A stretch of 24,428 bases of DNA, taken from the NCBI GenBank assembly GCA_902803635.1, contig CADCQU010000068.1:1-24428 (forward strand), written 5' to 3'. The stretch is from an uncultured Lachnospiraceae bacterium. Its GTDB lineage: Bacteria > Bacillota > Clostridia > Lachnospirales > Lachnospiraceae. The translations under genes were made by a program, and so were the position numbers. Positions 1 to 6,502 of this stretch are shown one piece after another. The notes under the pieces were generated by a model. It made no database searches, was not told where the DNA came from, and saw nothing but the letters and a program-made list of their open reading frames with translations. Position 1 is the stretch's first letter, and each line of letters begins with the position of its first letter.

Positions 1-734
1 CCGGTTTCAAGCTGAAAACGCAGATACGTAAGGTTTCCGAAGCGTTCGAGAACCTTGTAATGCGTGACGGCGGGTTTACCGCCCTCTTCCACAACAGCCA
101 TCCGTTTACGCTCCCTCGGATCGCGCCCGATGTTGCCGGTGATGGTGCCCTCGTCGTCCTCGATGTTTCCAACGGCCAGCGCGTAGTACAGGCGGAGGGC
201 GGTATGGTCCTTTAATTGCTGCGCAATGCAGTTGTGCGCATGGTCATTTTTACAGACGATGAGGCTCCCCGTTGTATCCTTATCGATTCGGTGGACGATG
301 CCGGGCCTGAGGACCCCATTGATGCCGGAGAGCTGCCCCGCGCAATGGTAAAGTAGCGCGTTGACGAGCGTCCCGCGTTCGCTCCCAGGCGCTGGATGGA
401 CGGCCATGCCCTTCGGCTTGTTGACAACGAGAAGATCCGCGTCCTCATAGAGGATGTCCAGGGGGATGTCCTCGGGTTCGGCGGCCGGCAGCATCGGCGC
501 GGGTAGGTAGATCAGTACCTCGTCACCCATAGAAACACTGGTTCCCGCCTTGTAGACTTTTTTTCCGTTAACGCTGCAAAGCCCCTCGTTGATACGCTCC
601 TTAAGAAAGCTCCTGGAAATGTCCGGGAGCTTTTCGTGGAGATAGACGTCGAGCCGGCTCCCTGAAAGCGCTCCGGAGACCGTGTAAGACATTAGCTCGC
701 CGTCGATATGTGTAATTTCTCTATCATCCGACAT
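1..734 (-). CDS. rluD: RluD/RluA-family 23S rRNA pseudouridine synthase, 3' end cut by window edge
   Basis: This enzyme converts specific uridines in 23S rRNA to pseudouridine in the cytoplasm. I translated the frame by hand: 244 residues are present and the frame is still open at the window edge, so the C-terminus is missing. An S4-type RNA-binding domain covers about residues 24-78 (SRLDVYLHEKLPDISRSF, then VNGKKVYKAG). The catalytic domain follows, with the family signature HRIDKDTTGSLIV, in which D151 is the expected catalytic aspartate. The ATG at 734 is preceded by AGGGGA about 9 nt upstream; M15 is a possible alternative start. In clostridia rluD commonly follows lspA, and here 198 nt filled by two dispersed repeats separate them. 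The family is certain. Choosing RluD over other RluA-type paralogues rests on the S4 domain and on the lspA neighbour. Confidence 0.93.
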   Translation of the reverse strand, partial: MSDDREITHIDGELMSYTVSGALSGSRLDVYLHEKLPDISRSFLKERINEGLCSVNGKKVYKAGTSVSMGDEVLIYLPAPMLPAAEPEDIPLDILYEDADLLVVNKPKGMAVHPAPGSERGTLVNALLYHCAGQLSGINGVLRPGIVHRIDKDTTGSLIVCKNDHAHNCIAQQLKDHTALRLYYALAVGNIEDDEGTITGNIGRDPRERKRMAVVEEGGKPAVTHYKVLERFGNLTYLRFQLET

Positions 735-775
735 ATACAAAATCCCCTATCAATCTGTAGCTGTTGAAAGTCTGC

Positions 776-823
776 CCCCTCTCAGTCGGCTTCGCCGACA
801 GCTCCCCCTGAGGGGGAGCCAAG
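776..823 (+). repeat. Dispersed two-hairpin repeat, copy 1
   Basis: This 48-nt unit is identical to the copy at 878-925. It holds two back-to-back hairpins: GTCGGC-TTC-GCCGAC, then GCTCCCCC-TGA-GGGGGAGC. Both would survive in RNA. It lies between lspA and rluD, has no coding content and no flanking duplication that I can see. I infer a REP/MITE-like intergenic element; it might also act as an mRNA 3'-end stabiliser or terminator for lspA. Confidence 0.85.
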
Positions 824-877
824 GATTTAGCCTGGCGATGAAGCACTCCTATTTCAGGCAGCGACTACGCTTAAAGA

Positions 878-925
878 CCCCTCTCAGTCGGCTTCGCCGA
901 CAGCTCCCCCTGAGGGGGAGCCAAG
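878..925 (+). repeat. Dispersed two-hairpin repeat, copy 2
   Basis: This is an identical copy of the 48-nt unit at 776-823, in the same orientation, with 54 nt of unrelated sequence between them. It begins 7 nt past the lspA stop codon. On the minus strand the double hairpin is followed by GGGGTCTTTAAG, so it could end or protect the lspA transcript. The 54-nt spacer contains nothing I can name. Confidence 0.85.
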
Positions 926-932
926 TGGAAAG

Positions 933-1436
933 TTAGGCCTTCTTTTTCAGAAAGGCAAAATCGTCTTCCTTGTATACAAAGAGTAGCAGAATCACGAAAA
1001 CAAATGCCGAGACGGTGACATAGATGTCCGCGACGTTAAAGATTGGGAAGTCGATGAGCCGGAAATACAGGAAATCGCGCACGTAGCCAAGAGAAAGACG
1101 GTCTACGAAGTTCCCCAAGGCACCGGCCATGAGGGTGATGCAGAGGATTCGAAGCGGAAAATGCCTCCTTCCGCCGGGCATTTTGATATAGGCGAAAACA
1201 AGGAAGCCGACAAATGCGAGGGTCAAAACTAAAAAGAGCCAGCGCTGGTTCTGCAGGATTCCGAAGGCCGCCCCGTGGTTTTCGAGATATCGGAGTTCAA
1301 AAACTCCCGAGACAAGTTCAATGGGACGTTCAGGGAGCGTGGAGGCCGCCCATATCTTCGTCCCAAGATCGAGTAAAAGGAGTGCTACGAAGAAAAATAA
1401 GGCGAGCAGATAATTTTTCAAGGTCTTTTTTGGCAT
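933..1436 (-). CDS. lspA: Lipoprotein signal peptidase (signal peptidase II)
   Basis: LspA is a membrane aspartyl protease that cuts the signal peptide from prolipoproteins after lipid attachment to the +1 cysteine. The 167-residue length is normal. Four hydrophobic segments are visible (about residues 8-25, 66-84, 95-110 and 134-155). The two catalytic aspartates lie in GNFVDR (D112) and FNVADIYV (D137), and the conserved N-terminal DxxTK-like element is DLGTK at residue 23. The start ATG has a weak GAAAGGG about 12 nt upstream. The gene lies 59 nt after aroB and before rluD, the usual lspA-rluD order, and is probably read from the aroB transcript. Confidence 0.97.
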   Translation of the reverse strand: MPKKTLKNYLLALFFFVALLLLDLGTKIWAASTLPERPIELVSGVFELRYLENHGAAFGILQNQRWLFLVLTLAFVGFLVFAYIKMPGGRRHFPLRILCITLMAGALGNFVDRLSLGYVRDFLYFRLIDFPIFNVADIYVTVSAFVFVILLLFVYKEDDFAFLKKKA

Positions 1437-1495
1437 GAATGGATTACCCTTTCATAAAACAAATGCAATCGCAAAATTGGAACATAGCAGAATCA

Positions 1496-2563
1496 TCATC
1501 CCTCCACCAAAATGTCCTCCGCGCAGATAAATTTGAGGGCGTCGAAAAGCTCCGCGTCGGTGACATCCTTTGCGACGAAAGCCTTGCCAATCTTCTTCAG
1601 GAGGACGAAGCGGATCTGCCCGCCCTGCATTTTCTTATCCGCCTTCGTGAGAGCAACGACGGCCTCCTTGTCAAGCCCGTCCACGAGGATGGGAAGGTCG
1701 AAGGCGACAAGGACGTCCCGGATTTCGAAGAGCTCTTCCGTGGAGAGAAGGCCACGCCCCTCGCTAATCTTTGCGGCCGCGACGCAGCCGAGCGCGACGC
1801 AGTGCCCGTGCGGGAGCCGAAATTCCAGAAACTTCTCAATGGCATGGCCGAGGGTATGGCCGAGGTTCAAAACCGCGCGGATTCCCTTCTCGGTCGGATC
1901 CTCCTTCACGATGCGTTCCTTAATCGAAGCCGTCCGGCGTACCATCTCCATGATAACTTCCGGTTCGCGCTCGTCAATTTCATAGATATTGCCAAGAAGC
2001 CATTCAAAGAAGTCCTCGCTTCCAAGGAGCGCGGACTTGATGACCTCCCCCATGCCGGAGGAGAACTGCACGCGGTCGAGCGTTGCGAGCGTGCCTGGGA
2101 CAGTATAGATGAAGGCGGGCATGTGGAAGGCTCCGACCATGTTCTTGTAGCCCTCGAAATCGACGCCTGTCTTCCCGCCGATGCTGGAATCCACCTGCGC
2201 AAGGAGTGTGGTCGGAAGCTGGACATACCTGATTCCGCGCATATAAGTCGCGGCCGCAAAGCCTGCCATATCCCCGACGACCCCGCCGCCGAGTGCGAAG
2301 ATTACGTCGTGGCGGTCAAAGGAGGCGACGAGGAGGGCGCGATACAGCTCCTCGATGGACGTGAGGTTCTTGTGCTCCTCGCCCGCCGGGAAGGCATACC
2401 TATGCACAGACGTAAAAACGGAGGCGAGGACATTTGCCACATCCTCCCCGTAGAGAGAAAGGGTGTTGGTATCGCCAACGACCATCGCGCGGGTGCCGGA
2501 AACTCCTTCCTTCTTCAGGATGGCGGGAAGCTTCTCGTAGGAATCACAGACATAAAGGGACAT
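1496..2563 (-). CDS. aroB: 3-dehydroquinate synthase
   Basis: AroB catalyses the second step of the shikimate pathway, DAHP to 3-dehydroquinate, using NAD and a divalent metal. The open frame runs further upstream, but the ATG at 2563 has GGAGG exactly 6 nt before it, giving 355 residues, a typical length. Visible motifs are the NAD-binding GGGVVGDMAGF, the substrate-loop QVDSSIGGKTG, and the metal ligands in SSGMGEVIK (Glu), LNLGHTLGHAIE (His) and LPHGHCVALG (His). No other shikimate gene is nearby, so this is an isolated aroB inserted between sepF and lspA. A terminator-like hairpin ends about 6 nt before its ribosome binding site, which suggests control by attenuation or read-through. Confidence 0.97.
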   Translation of the reverse strand: MSLYVCDSYEKLPAILKKEGVSGTRAMVVGDTNTLSLYGEDVANVLASVFTSVHRYAFPAGEEHKNLTSIEELYRALLVASFDRHDVIFALGGGVVGDMAGFAAATYMRGIRYVQLPTTLLAQVDSSIGGKTGVDFEGYKNMVGAFHMPAFIYTVPGTLATLDRVQFSSGMGEVIKSALLGSEDFFEWLLGNIYEIDEREPEVIMEMVRRTASIKERIVKEDPTEKGIRAVLNLGHTLGHAIEKFLEFRLPHGHCVALGCVAAAKISEGRGLLSTEELFEIRDVLVAFDLPILVDGLDKEAVVALTKADKKMQGGQIRFVLLKKIGKAFVAKDVTDAELFDALKFICAEDILVEG

Positions 2564-2580
2564 ACTATACCTCCAATGGG

Positions 2581-2613
2581 AAATTAATAAAGGCATCGGA
2601 CTTGGCCGATGCC
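2581..2613 (-). terminator. Intrinsic terminator or attenuator between sepF and aroB
   Basis: On the minus strand GGCATCGG-CCAAGT-CCGATGCC forms a perfect 8-bp stem with a 6-nt loop, followed directly by TTTATTAATTT. It lies 95 nt past the sepF stop and about 6 nt before the aroB Shine-Dalgarno sequence, leaving no room for a promoter after it. The 95-nt gap also holds a 7-bp inverted repeat, CCCTGCA (2654-2660) with TGCAGGG (2690-2696). I see no convincing promoter there. It is either a plain terminator with leaky read-through or part of an aroB attenuator. Confidence 0.75.
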
Positions 2614-2708
2614 GCGTATCCCTGGTGCTACAAAGATGTTACAGTTTCGGTGGCCCTGCACTGGAACTCAATAGGGGTTTCAAAACAACTGCAGGGGGAT
2701 ATCCAAGA

Positions 2709-3533
2709 TTAGTATTCCGAACGCATGGTCGGAATTTCGAAATTGCCGCCCAGAAGGCTTGTCACATCCCCGGCAATGTCCACTTCCCCAGGCGTCAGGA
2801 TGAAGACATAGTTCGAAATCTTCTGAAGCTTCCCGTCCAACGAATAGCAGGTGCCACAGGTGAAATCCATAATCCGCTGCGCGGTGTCCATGTCGATCCC
2901 CTCCAGATTGAGGAGGATGGTTTTATTTGCCTTCAAATATTCAGCAATCTCCCTGGAATCTTCCATCGACGTAGGACGAATTACTTGTACTGCATTTGGT
3001 TCCATAGTCTGTTTCCCTGCCTTTCTGTTAAGCGGCGTGACCTTGGGGTGCGACGTTACATCCGGAGTTTTCTGATAGGATGCGTATGTATCCTCATCGT
3101 CCCAGTCGTCATACTCCGGTTCTTTTTTCGGCTTTTTCTTCTTTTTGTTCTTCATAAAGCCGGGTTTGCGATGTTCATACTGGGAGGAATCTTCGTCTTC
3201 GGTCGCATCTTCCGGGAAATCCTCCGGAGACGGGTCGAAGACATAGGTCTCCCGCTTTGTACCGGCCTCGTCCTCGGCTCCCTCATCTTCCTCATCACTG
3301 ATGGCGGACTCTTTTCCCCTCTTTTTCTCCCGTTTGGCCTCTTTCCACTCTCCAATACGCTCGCCAATCCTTGAAAACAAGCCCTTTCTGGGTTCGCTGT
3401 CCTCGTATTCTTCGTCGTCCACTTCCTCCCCGTCCGTGTCCTCATCATACGTCTCGTCGTCATTAAACTCGTCCTGATCGTCGTAGGAATCGTTCATTTT
3501 CAGGGTATCAAGAAATTTGTTAAAGATGCTCAT
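2709..3533 (-). CDS. sepF: Cell division protein SepF with a long charged linker
   Basis: SepF tethers FtsZ filaments to the membrane and organises the septum in Gram-positive bacteria lacking FtsA or alongside it. The ATG at 3533 is preferred: GAGG lies 8 nt upstream and it yields the expected membrane-binding amphipathic helix MSIFNKFLDTLKM. A TTG at 3578 overlapping the yggS stop is the alternative start (15 extra residues). The conserved SepF domain sits at the C-terminus, about residues 182-265 (VQVIRPTSMEDSREIAEYL, then LQKISNYVFILTP). Between helix and domain lies an unusually long linker of about 170 residues, strongly acidic at first, with a run of lysines near the middle. At 274 residues the protein is well above the roughly 150 of Bacillus SepF. 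It follows yggS, as in ylm clusters. Confidence 0.92.
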   Translation of the reverse strand: MSIFNKFLDTLKMNDSYDDQDEFNDDETYDEDTDGEEVDDEEYEDSEPRKGLFSRIGERIGEWKEAKREKKRGKESAISDEEDEGAEDEAGTKRETYVFDPSPEDFPEDATEDEDSSQYEHRKPGFMKNKKKKKPKKEPEYDDWDDEDTYASYQKTPDVTSHPKVTPLNRKAGKQTMEPNAVQVIRPTSMEDSREIAEYLKANKTILLNLEGIDMDTAQRIMDFTCGTCYSLDGKLQKISNYVFILTPGEVDIAGDVTSLLGGNFEIPTMRSEY

Positions 3534-3574
3534 TTGCTCTTCCTCTGTAAAATCGCAGTTTTTAGGATTCCGTT

Positions 3575-4279
3575 TCAAACTACACCTTTCTTTGTGTAGT
3601 CGCGCTCCCCGAAAATGGCGGTTCCAACGCGGACGATCTTCGCGCCTTCCTTGATGGCTGCAAGATAGTCTCCGGACATTCCCATGCTAAGATAATCCAT
3701 AGCCACATTATCAATTCTTTTGCTATCGATGTCAACCAGTAAATTCCGCAACTTCCGAAAATAGATACGGTTCTCCTCCCCGTCGGCCACGATGGGCGCG
3801 CTTGTCATGAGTCCCGAAACGCGCACGTGCGGAAGGACGGAGATCTCGCGGATCGTGGCTTCGGCATCCTCCGGGCGGACGCCAAATTTGCTCTCCTCTC
3901 CTGCCACGTTCACTTCGATGAGAATCGGAATCTGGCGGCCGCATTTTTCGGCCTCCTTCTCGATGGTCTGGGCAAGGGAGAGGCTGTCCACGGAATGAAT
4001 CATGGAGACGAAACCTGCGATGTACTTGACCTTGTTCCGCTGCAAATGCCCGATCATATGCCAACGGATATCCTTCGGGAGTTCCTCAGCTTTTCGGACA
4101 AGCTCCTGCACGTAGTTTTCGCCAAAATCCCTTTGTCCGGCCTCGTAGAGCTCCCGCACGGCCTCCGCCGGGTGGGTCTTGCTGACGGCAAGAAGGCACA
4201 CCTCCTCCGGGCTTCGCCCGCACGATACGCAGGCCTCTTCGATTGTCTTGCGTACCTTTTTTAAATTCTCCGAAAGCAT
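3575..4279 (-). CDS. yggS: YggS/PLPBP-family pyridoxal phosphate homeostasis protein
   Basis: Members of this family (YggS, YlmE, PROSC) bind PLP without a known reaction and keep vitamin B6 and amino-acid pools balanced. The ATG at 4279 has AGGAGG 6 nt upstream, giving 234 residues; the longer open frame upstream is not protein-like. The PLP lysine is K34 in LLAVSKTHP, and other family blocks are FGENYVQE, WHMIGHLQRNK, VNVAGEESKFG, SGLMT and LSMGMSGD. It begins 16 nt after the HlyD-like gene and runs into sepF, so the three are almost certainly co-transcribed. Linkage of yggS to sepF is typical of the Gram-positive ylm division cluster. Confidence 0.96.
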   Translation of the reverse strand: MLSENLKKVRKTIEEACVSCGRSPEEVCLLAVSKTHPAEAVRELYEAGQRDFGENYVQELVRKAEELPKDIRWHMIGHLQRNKVKYIAGFVSMIHSVDSLSLAQTIEKEAEKCGRQIPILIEVNVAGEESKFGVRPEDAEATIREISVLPHVRVSGLMTSAPIVADGEENRIYFRKLRNLLVDIDSKRIDNVAMDYLSMGMSGDYLAAIKEGAKIVRVGTAIFGERDYTKKGVV

Positions 4280-4295
4280 GGGTTGCCTCCTTTCC

Positions 4296-5699
4296 TTACG
4301 CCGCCGTGATATCCGAATCCTGCACCGTGGAGGCGTCGAGCACGATGAAGTCGAACTGGGAAATGCCGTAGCGGGTATTCTTTTTAACGATGCAGTAATC
4401 CTCGTTTTTATCGAGAATATCCACATATTTAAAAACTGCATATCCTTTGTTTATACAGTAGACCCCAGGGAGGGTTTTGAACGTATTAAGCAACATCCGC
4501 TGGCCGCTTGCCGTGGGTTGGGCGATCTGGTCGCCCAGCGAGAAGTTGTCCGCCTCAATATAATATTTGCCGGTAGGCAGATCCCTTCCCAGTTCATCCT
4601 TGTCGTTGATAAATGCGACGATATTTGCCTTGACAAAGACAAGGCTTCCAAGGCTGTTAACGTCCGGGAGAACCTTCATAAGGCCGAGGGCGGTTCCGTC
4701 GCCGCCTCGTGTCATAAAGCTGTCCGGGATTTCCAGAAAGCTGCGCTCCGTGAGGGACGTCAGGGGGACCTTGAGGCCGGTCTCGGAATTTGTGACCAGC
4801 TCCACGCGCAGGAAGCGGTCGCTCAGGTACCGGAGCATGCCCGACGAGAAGTCAAGCCGCGCGTAAAAGGCCCCGTCTGCACCGGTGCTAACCTTACAGT
4901 CGGCCACCTGGGACATGCCGTCCTTGAGGAATTTCACGCGGATTTTCTTTGCCGCTTCCAGGTGCACGACCTGCTTGGCGGTCAGGGGAACAAGTACGGA
5001 CCAGGCTTCCGAGGTAACGAGCTTATAGACATCCTCGCCGTAGGCCACGGAATCCCCGGGACGCAGCTCGGTAATTCGGTCGCGTCTCTCGGCGAAGGTG
5101 TTCTGCGTGATCTGACCAATGTCAAAATCCTCGTAGCCGTCAATAATATAGGAGATGATGCCGTCCTCCTCGGCCAGCATCACCTCGTCGCCAGCCGCAT
5201 TTGTCATAAGAAGACCGTTGTCGTGGATGCCGGCATCGTCCGTCGCGGAGGCGAGGATGCAATAGTCAAGCCTTGACTTCAGGGAATATACTTCGCGGAA
5301 ATTGACAGGGTCAAAGCCGCCGAGCACCGAGCGTATCTCCGAGGAGCATTCCCGGAGGGAGCCCTTCTGTTTCGCATCGTCCTCGCTGACAAGCCCCGCA
5401 TGCACCGAGTAGACCGGACCGTTCTTGCAGACGCGCGAACTATCCGCCGCATAGTACGTAATCCGTCCGGAGGCTTTTGCGTGCACGACCTTCTCCTTAC
5501 GCAGGACAAGCCCCGTGTAGGTCTGGTTTTTAGCCAGCGGCCCGCCCGTCACCTGGTAGGACGTCGTATGCCCGGCTAACACGACGGAAAGAACATTTAC
5601 GACAAGGTAGATCAAAATGGCCGCAAAAAGAATGGTTACGATATTTGTCGCTGAAAAGAGACGCGAAATATCAAAAGTGGGTTTATTTCTCTTTTTCAA
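4296..5699 (-). CDS. Membrane-anchored HlyD-like protein of the sepF operon
   Basis: The protein has 467 residues, with one N-terminal membrane helix (about residues 18-42, IVTILFAAILIYLVVNVLSV) and a large outer part. Just after the helix comes a barrel/lipoyl-like stretch (TYTGLVLRKEKVVHAKASG, then GRITYYA) that resembles HlyD/membrane-fusion adaptors. No ABC, RND or outer-membrane partner is encoded nearby, so a transport role is doubtful. Position upstream of yggS and sepF suggests an envelope or division role, but this is inference. The start is TTG at 5699: no ATG or GTG lies in frame near it, AGAGGT lies about 10 nt upstream, and the following MKKRNKPTFDISRLF gives the positive N-terminus expected before a membrane helix. 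Specific function unknown. Confidence 0.7.
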   Translation of the reverse strand: MKKRNKPTFDISRLFSATNIVTILFAAILIYLVVNVLSVVLAGHTTSYQVTGGPLAKNQTYTGLVLRKEKVVHAKASGRITYYAADSSRVCKNGPVYSVHAGLVSEDDAKQKGSLRECSSEIRSVLGGFDPVNFREVYSLKSRLDYCILASATDDAGIHDNGLLMTNAAGDEVMLAEEDGIISYIIDGYEDFDIGQITQNTFAERRDRITELRPGDSVAYGEDVYKLVTSEAWSVLVPLTAKQVVHLEAAKKIRVKFLKDGMSQVADCKVSTGADGAFYARLDFSSGMLRYLSDRFLRVELVTNSETGLKVPLTSLTERSFLEIPDSFMTRGGDGTALGLMKVLPDVNSLGSLVFVKANIVAFINDKDELGRDLPTGKYYIEADNFSLGDQIAQPTASGQRMLLNTFKTLPGVYCINKGYAVFKYVDILDKNEDYCIVKKNTRYGISQFDFIVLDASTVQDSDITAA

Positions 5700-5725
5700 A
5701 TCCCGGATGACCTCTTTTTTCGGAT

Positions 5726-5769
5726 AAAAACCCGTTGAGGAAATTTGGCAAATGCCTGCTCCTTACGGG
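5726..5769 (-). terminator. Terminator-like hairpin before the HlyD-like gene
   Basis: On the minus strand CCCGT-AAGGA pairs with TCCT-CA-ACGGG (9 bp with a small internal loop), enclosing GGCATTTGCC, and is followed by TTTTTATCCG. The apical part contains the over-represented word CATTTGCC (5747-5754). It sits between the P-loop gene and the HlyD-like gene with no space for a promoter downstream, so it would have to be leaky or conditional. Confidence 0.5.
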
Positions 5770-5774
5770 AACAA

Positions 5775-5808
5775 GTCTCCCGGACGTGTATTCACAGTAC
5801 CGGGAGAC
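5775..5808 (-). other. Strong intergenic hairpin
   Basis: On the minus strand GTCTCCCGG pairs perfectly with CCGGGAGAC (9 bp). The stem continues as AC/GT and GTG/CAC around an AATA tetraloop, with two single-base bulges, about 14 pairs in all. No clear U-tract follows (TTGTTCCC). It lies 6 nt upstream of the terminator-like hairpin at 5726-5769, so the 197-nt gap between the P-loop gene and the HlyD-like gene carries two consecutive RNA structures. Role unknown; mRNA processing or protein binding are possible. Confidence 0.6.
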
Positions 5809-5896
5809 ACTGGGGGGTTGTAATAGAATAGTTGGAGGCGAACGCCGAACCTCTCCCCTTCCTCGCAAGCCGCGCACTGCCGAAGGCAGCTGTGAC

Positions 5897-6316
5897 TCAA
5901 AGAGCCAGAAGAACCTTGTCCTGCAGCTCCGGGGCAAGCTCGCTCTTGTCGAGGGAGAGGGAAATGACGAATTTGATGTTGAACAGGGTGCTTACGCGGT
6001 CAAGCTCAAGGATCGTCTCCGTGACATCCTGTCCCTCCAGCTTCGCGCATGTCATGAAGCCATCAAGGTACATGGACTCGATGTCGTGATCCTGGGAAAT
6101 GATGCCGCAGATGAAACCGACAAACTGGTCACTGTTGCGGATGGGGAATCGGGAAACGTCGATGTAGCGAATCCTGTTGTTGAGCTCATAAATATGCTTG
6201 TTGCTCTTATCGAGGTAGACGATGCTGCCGGAAGCGGTCTTGATTTCCGCGTTCACGCGAGCAAGAATCTCCGTTGTCTTCCCTTTTCCCTTGTGACCAA
6301 CAATTAAACGAACCAT
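5897..6316 (-). CDS. Small P-loop NTPase of unknown function
   Basis: The 139-residue protein opens MVRLIVGHKGKGKTTEIL, a clear Walker A motif (GHKGKGKT, residues 7-14). A Walker B-like strand follows at about residue 80 (ESMYLDGF). No DNA-binding, membrane or partner domain is visible, so it is a minimal single-domain nucleotide-binding protein. The ATG at 6316 is chosen because AGGAGG lies 8 nt upstream and Walker A starts right after it; the frame stays open to 6490 but that part overlaps the promoter and leader. It heads the transcript that continues into the HlyD-like gene, yggS and sepF. I do not recognise a characterised homologue. A link to division is suggested only by position. Confidence 0.8.
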   Translation of the reverse strand: MVRLIVGHKGKGKTTEILARVNAEIKTASGSIVYLDKSNKHIYELNNRIRYIDVSRFPIRNSDQFVGFICGIISQDHDIESMYLDGFMTCAKLEGQDVTETILELDRVSTLFNIKFVISLSLDKSELAPELQDKVLLAL

Positions 6317-6436
6317 TGGGGTATCCTCCTTATTAATCGTAAAATTCGGTTGCATCCGTTTAAACATCTGGTAATTCGTAAATGTCGCTTCGCACAGCGA
6401 ATTCCTTAGGTTAAACACCTGTAACGGCGTACCCAT
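6317..6436 (-). promoter_or_regulatory. Structured 120-nt 5' leader of the P-loop/sepF transcript
   Basis: The segment lies between the likely transcription start (near 6436) and the P-loop start codon. It can form an 8-bp stem with one bulged base (6370-6378 with 6398-6405, loop 19 nt) or, instead, small stems TCGCT/AGCGA and TTCGC/GCGAA around 6385-6401. Two similar 13-nt segments occur at 6358-6370 and 6410-6422. It matches no riboswitch class I know. An alternative reading is that translation begins at an ATG at 6436 right at the transcript start, extending the protein by 40 residues. Confidence 0.4.
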
Positions 6437-6442
6437 AAGTAC

Positions 6443-6471
6443 ATTATAGTAGAATTTACAGAAAAAAACAA
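6443..6471 (-). promoter_or_regulatory. Sigma-A type promoter for the P-loop/HlyD-like/yggS/sepF transcript
   Basis: On the minus strand the -10 box is a perfect TATAAT (6443-6448). A spacer of exactly 17 nt separates it from a -35 box TTGTTT (6466-6471, three of six consensus bases). It lies 32 nt past the carboxypeptidase stop codon in an AT-rich patch unlike the surrounding DNA. Confidence 0.8.
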
Positions 6472-6502
6472 GAGTTTTTCCGCCTTCCAAAAAAGCGGTG
6501 AT

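Noticed and set aside
1439..2587. Long plus-strand open frame (382 codons) opposite aroB
   Set aside because: It is antisense to a well-conserved aroB, has no recognisable motif and no credible ribosome site. GC-rich genes routinely leave open antisense frames.
2564..2708. Possible T-box or amino-acid leader peptide in front of aroB
   Set aside because: No T-box core (AGGGTGGNACCGCG-like) on the transcribed strand and no short open frame rich in aromatic codons.
5683..5937. Small minus-strand open frame spanning the gap before the HlyD-like gene
   Set aside because: It overlaps two strong hairpins and the ends of both neighbouring genes and shows an arginine/serine-rich, non-protein-like composition.
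6472..6502. Terminator directly after the carboxypeptidase gene
   Set aside because: Only a 4-bp CCGC/GCGG stem with a long loop precedes the T-rich stretch, and the T run overlaps the -35 box of the next promoter. Too weak to call.
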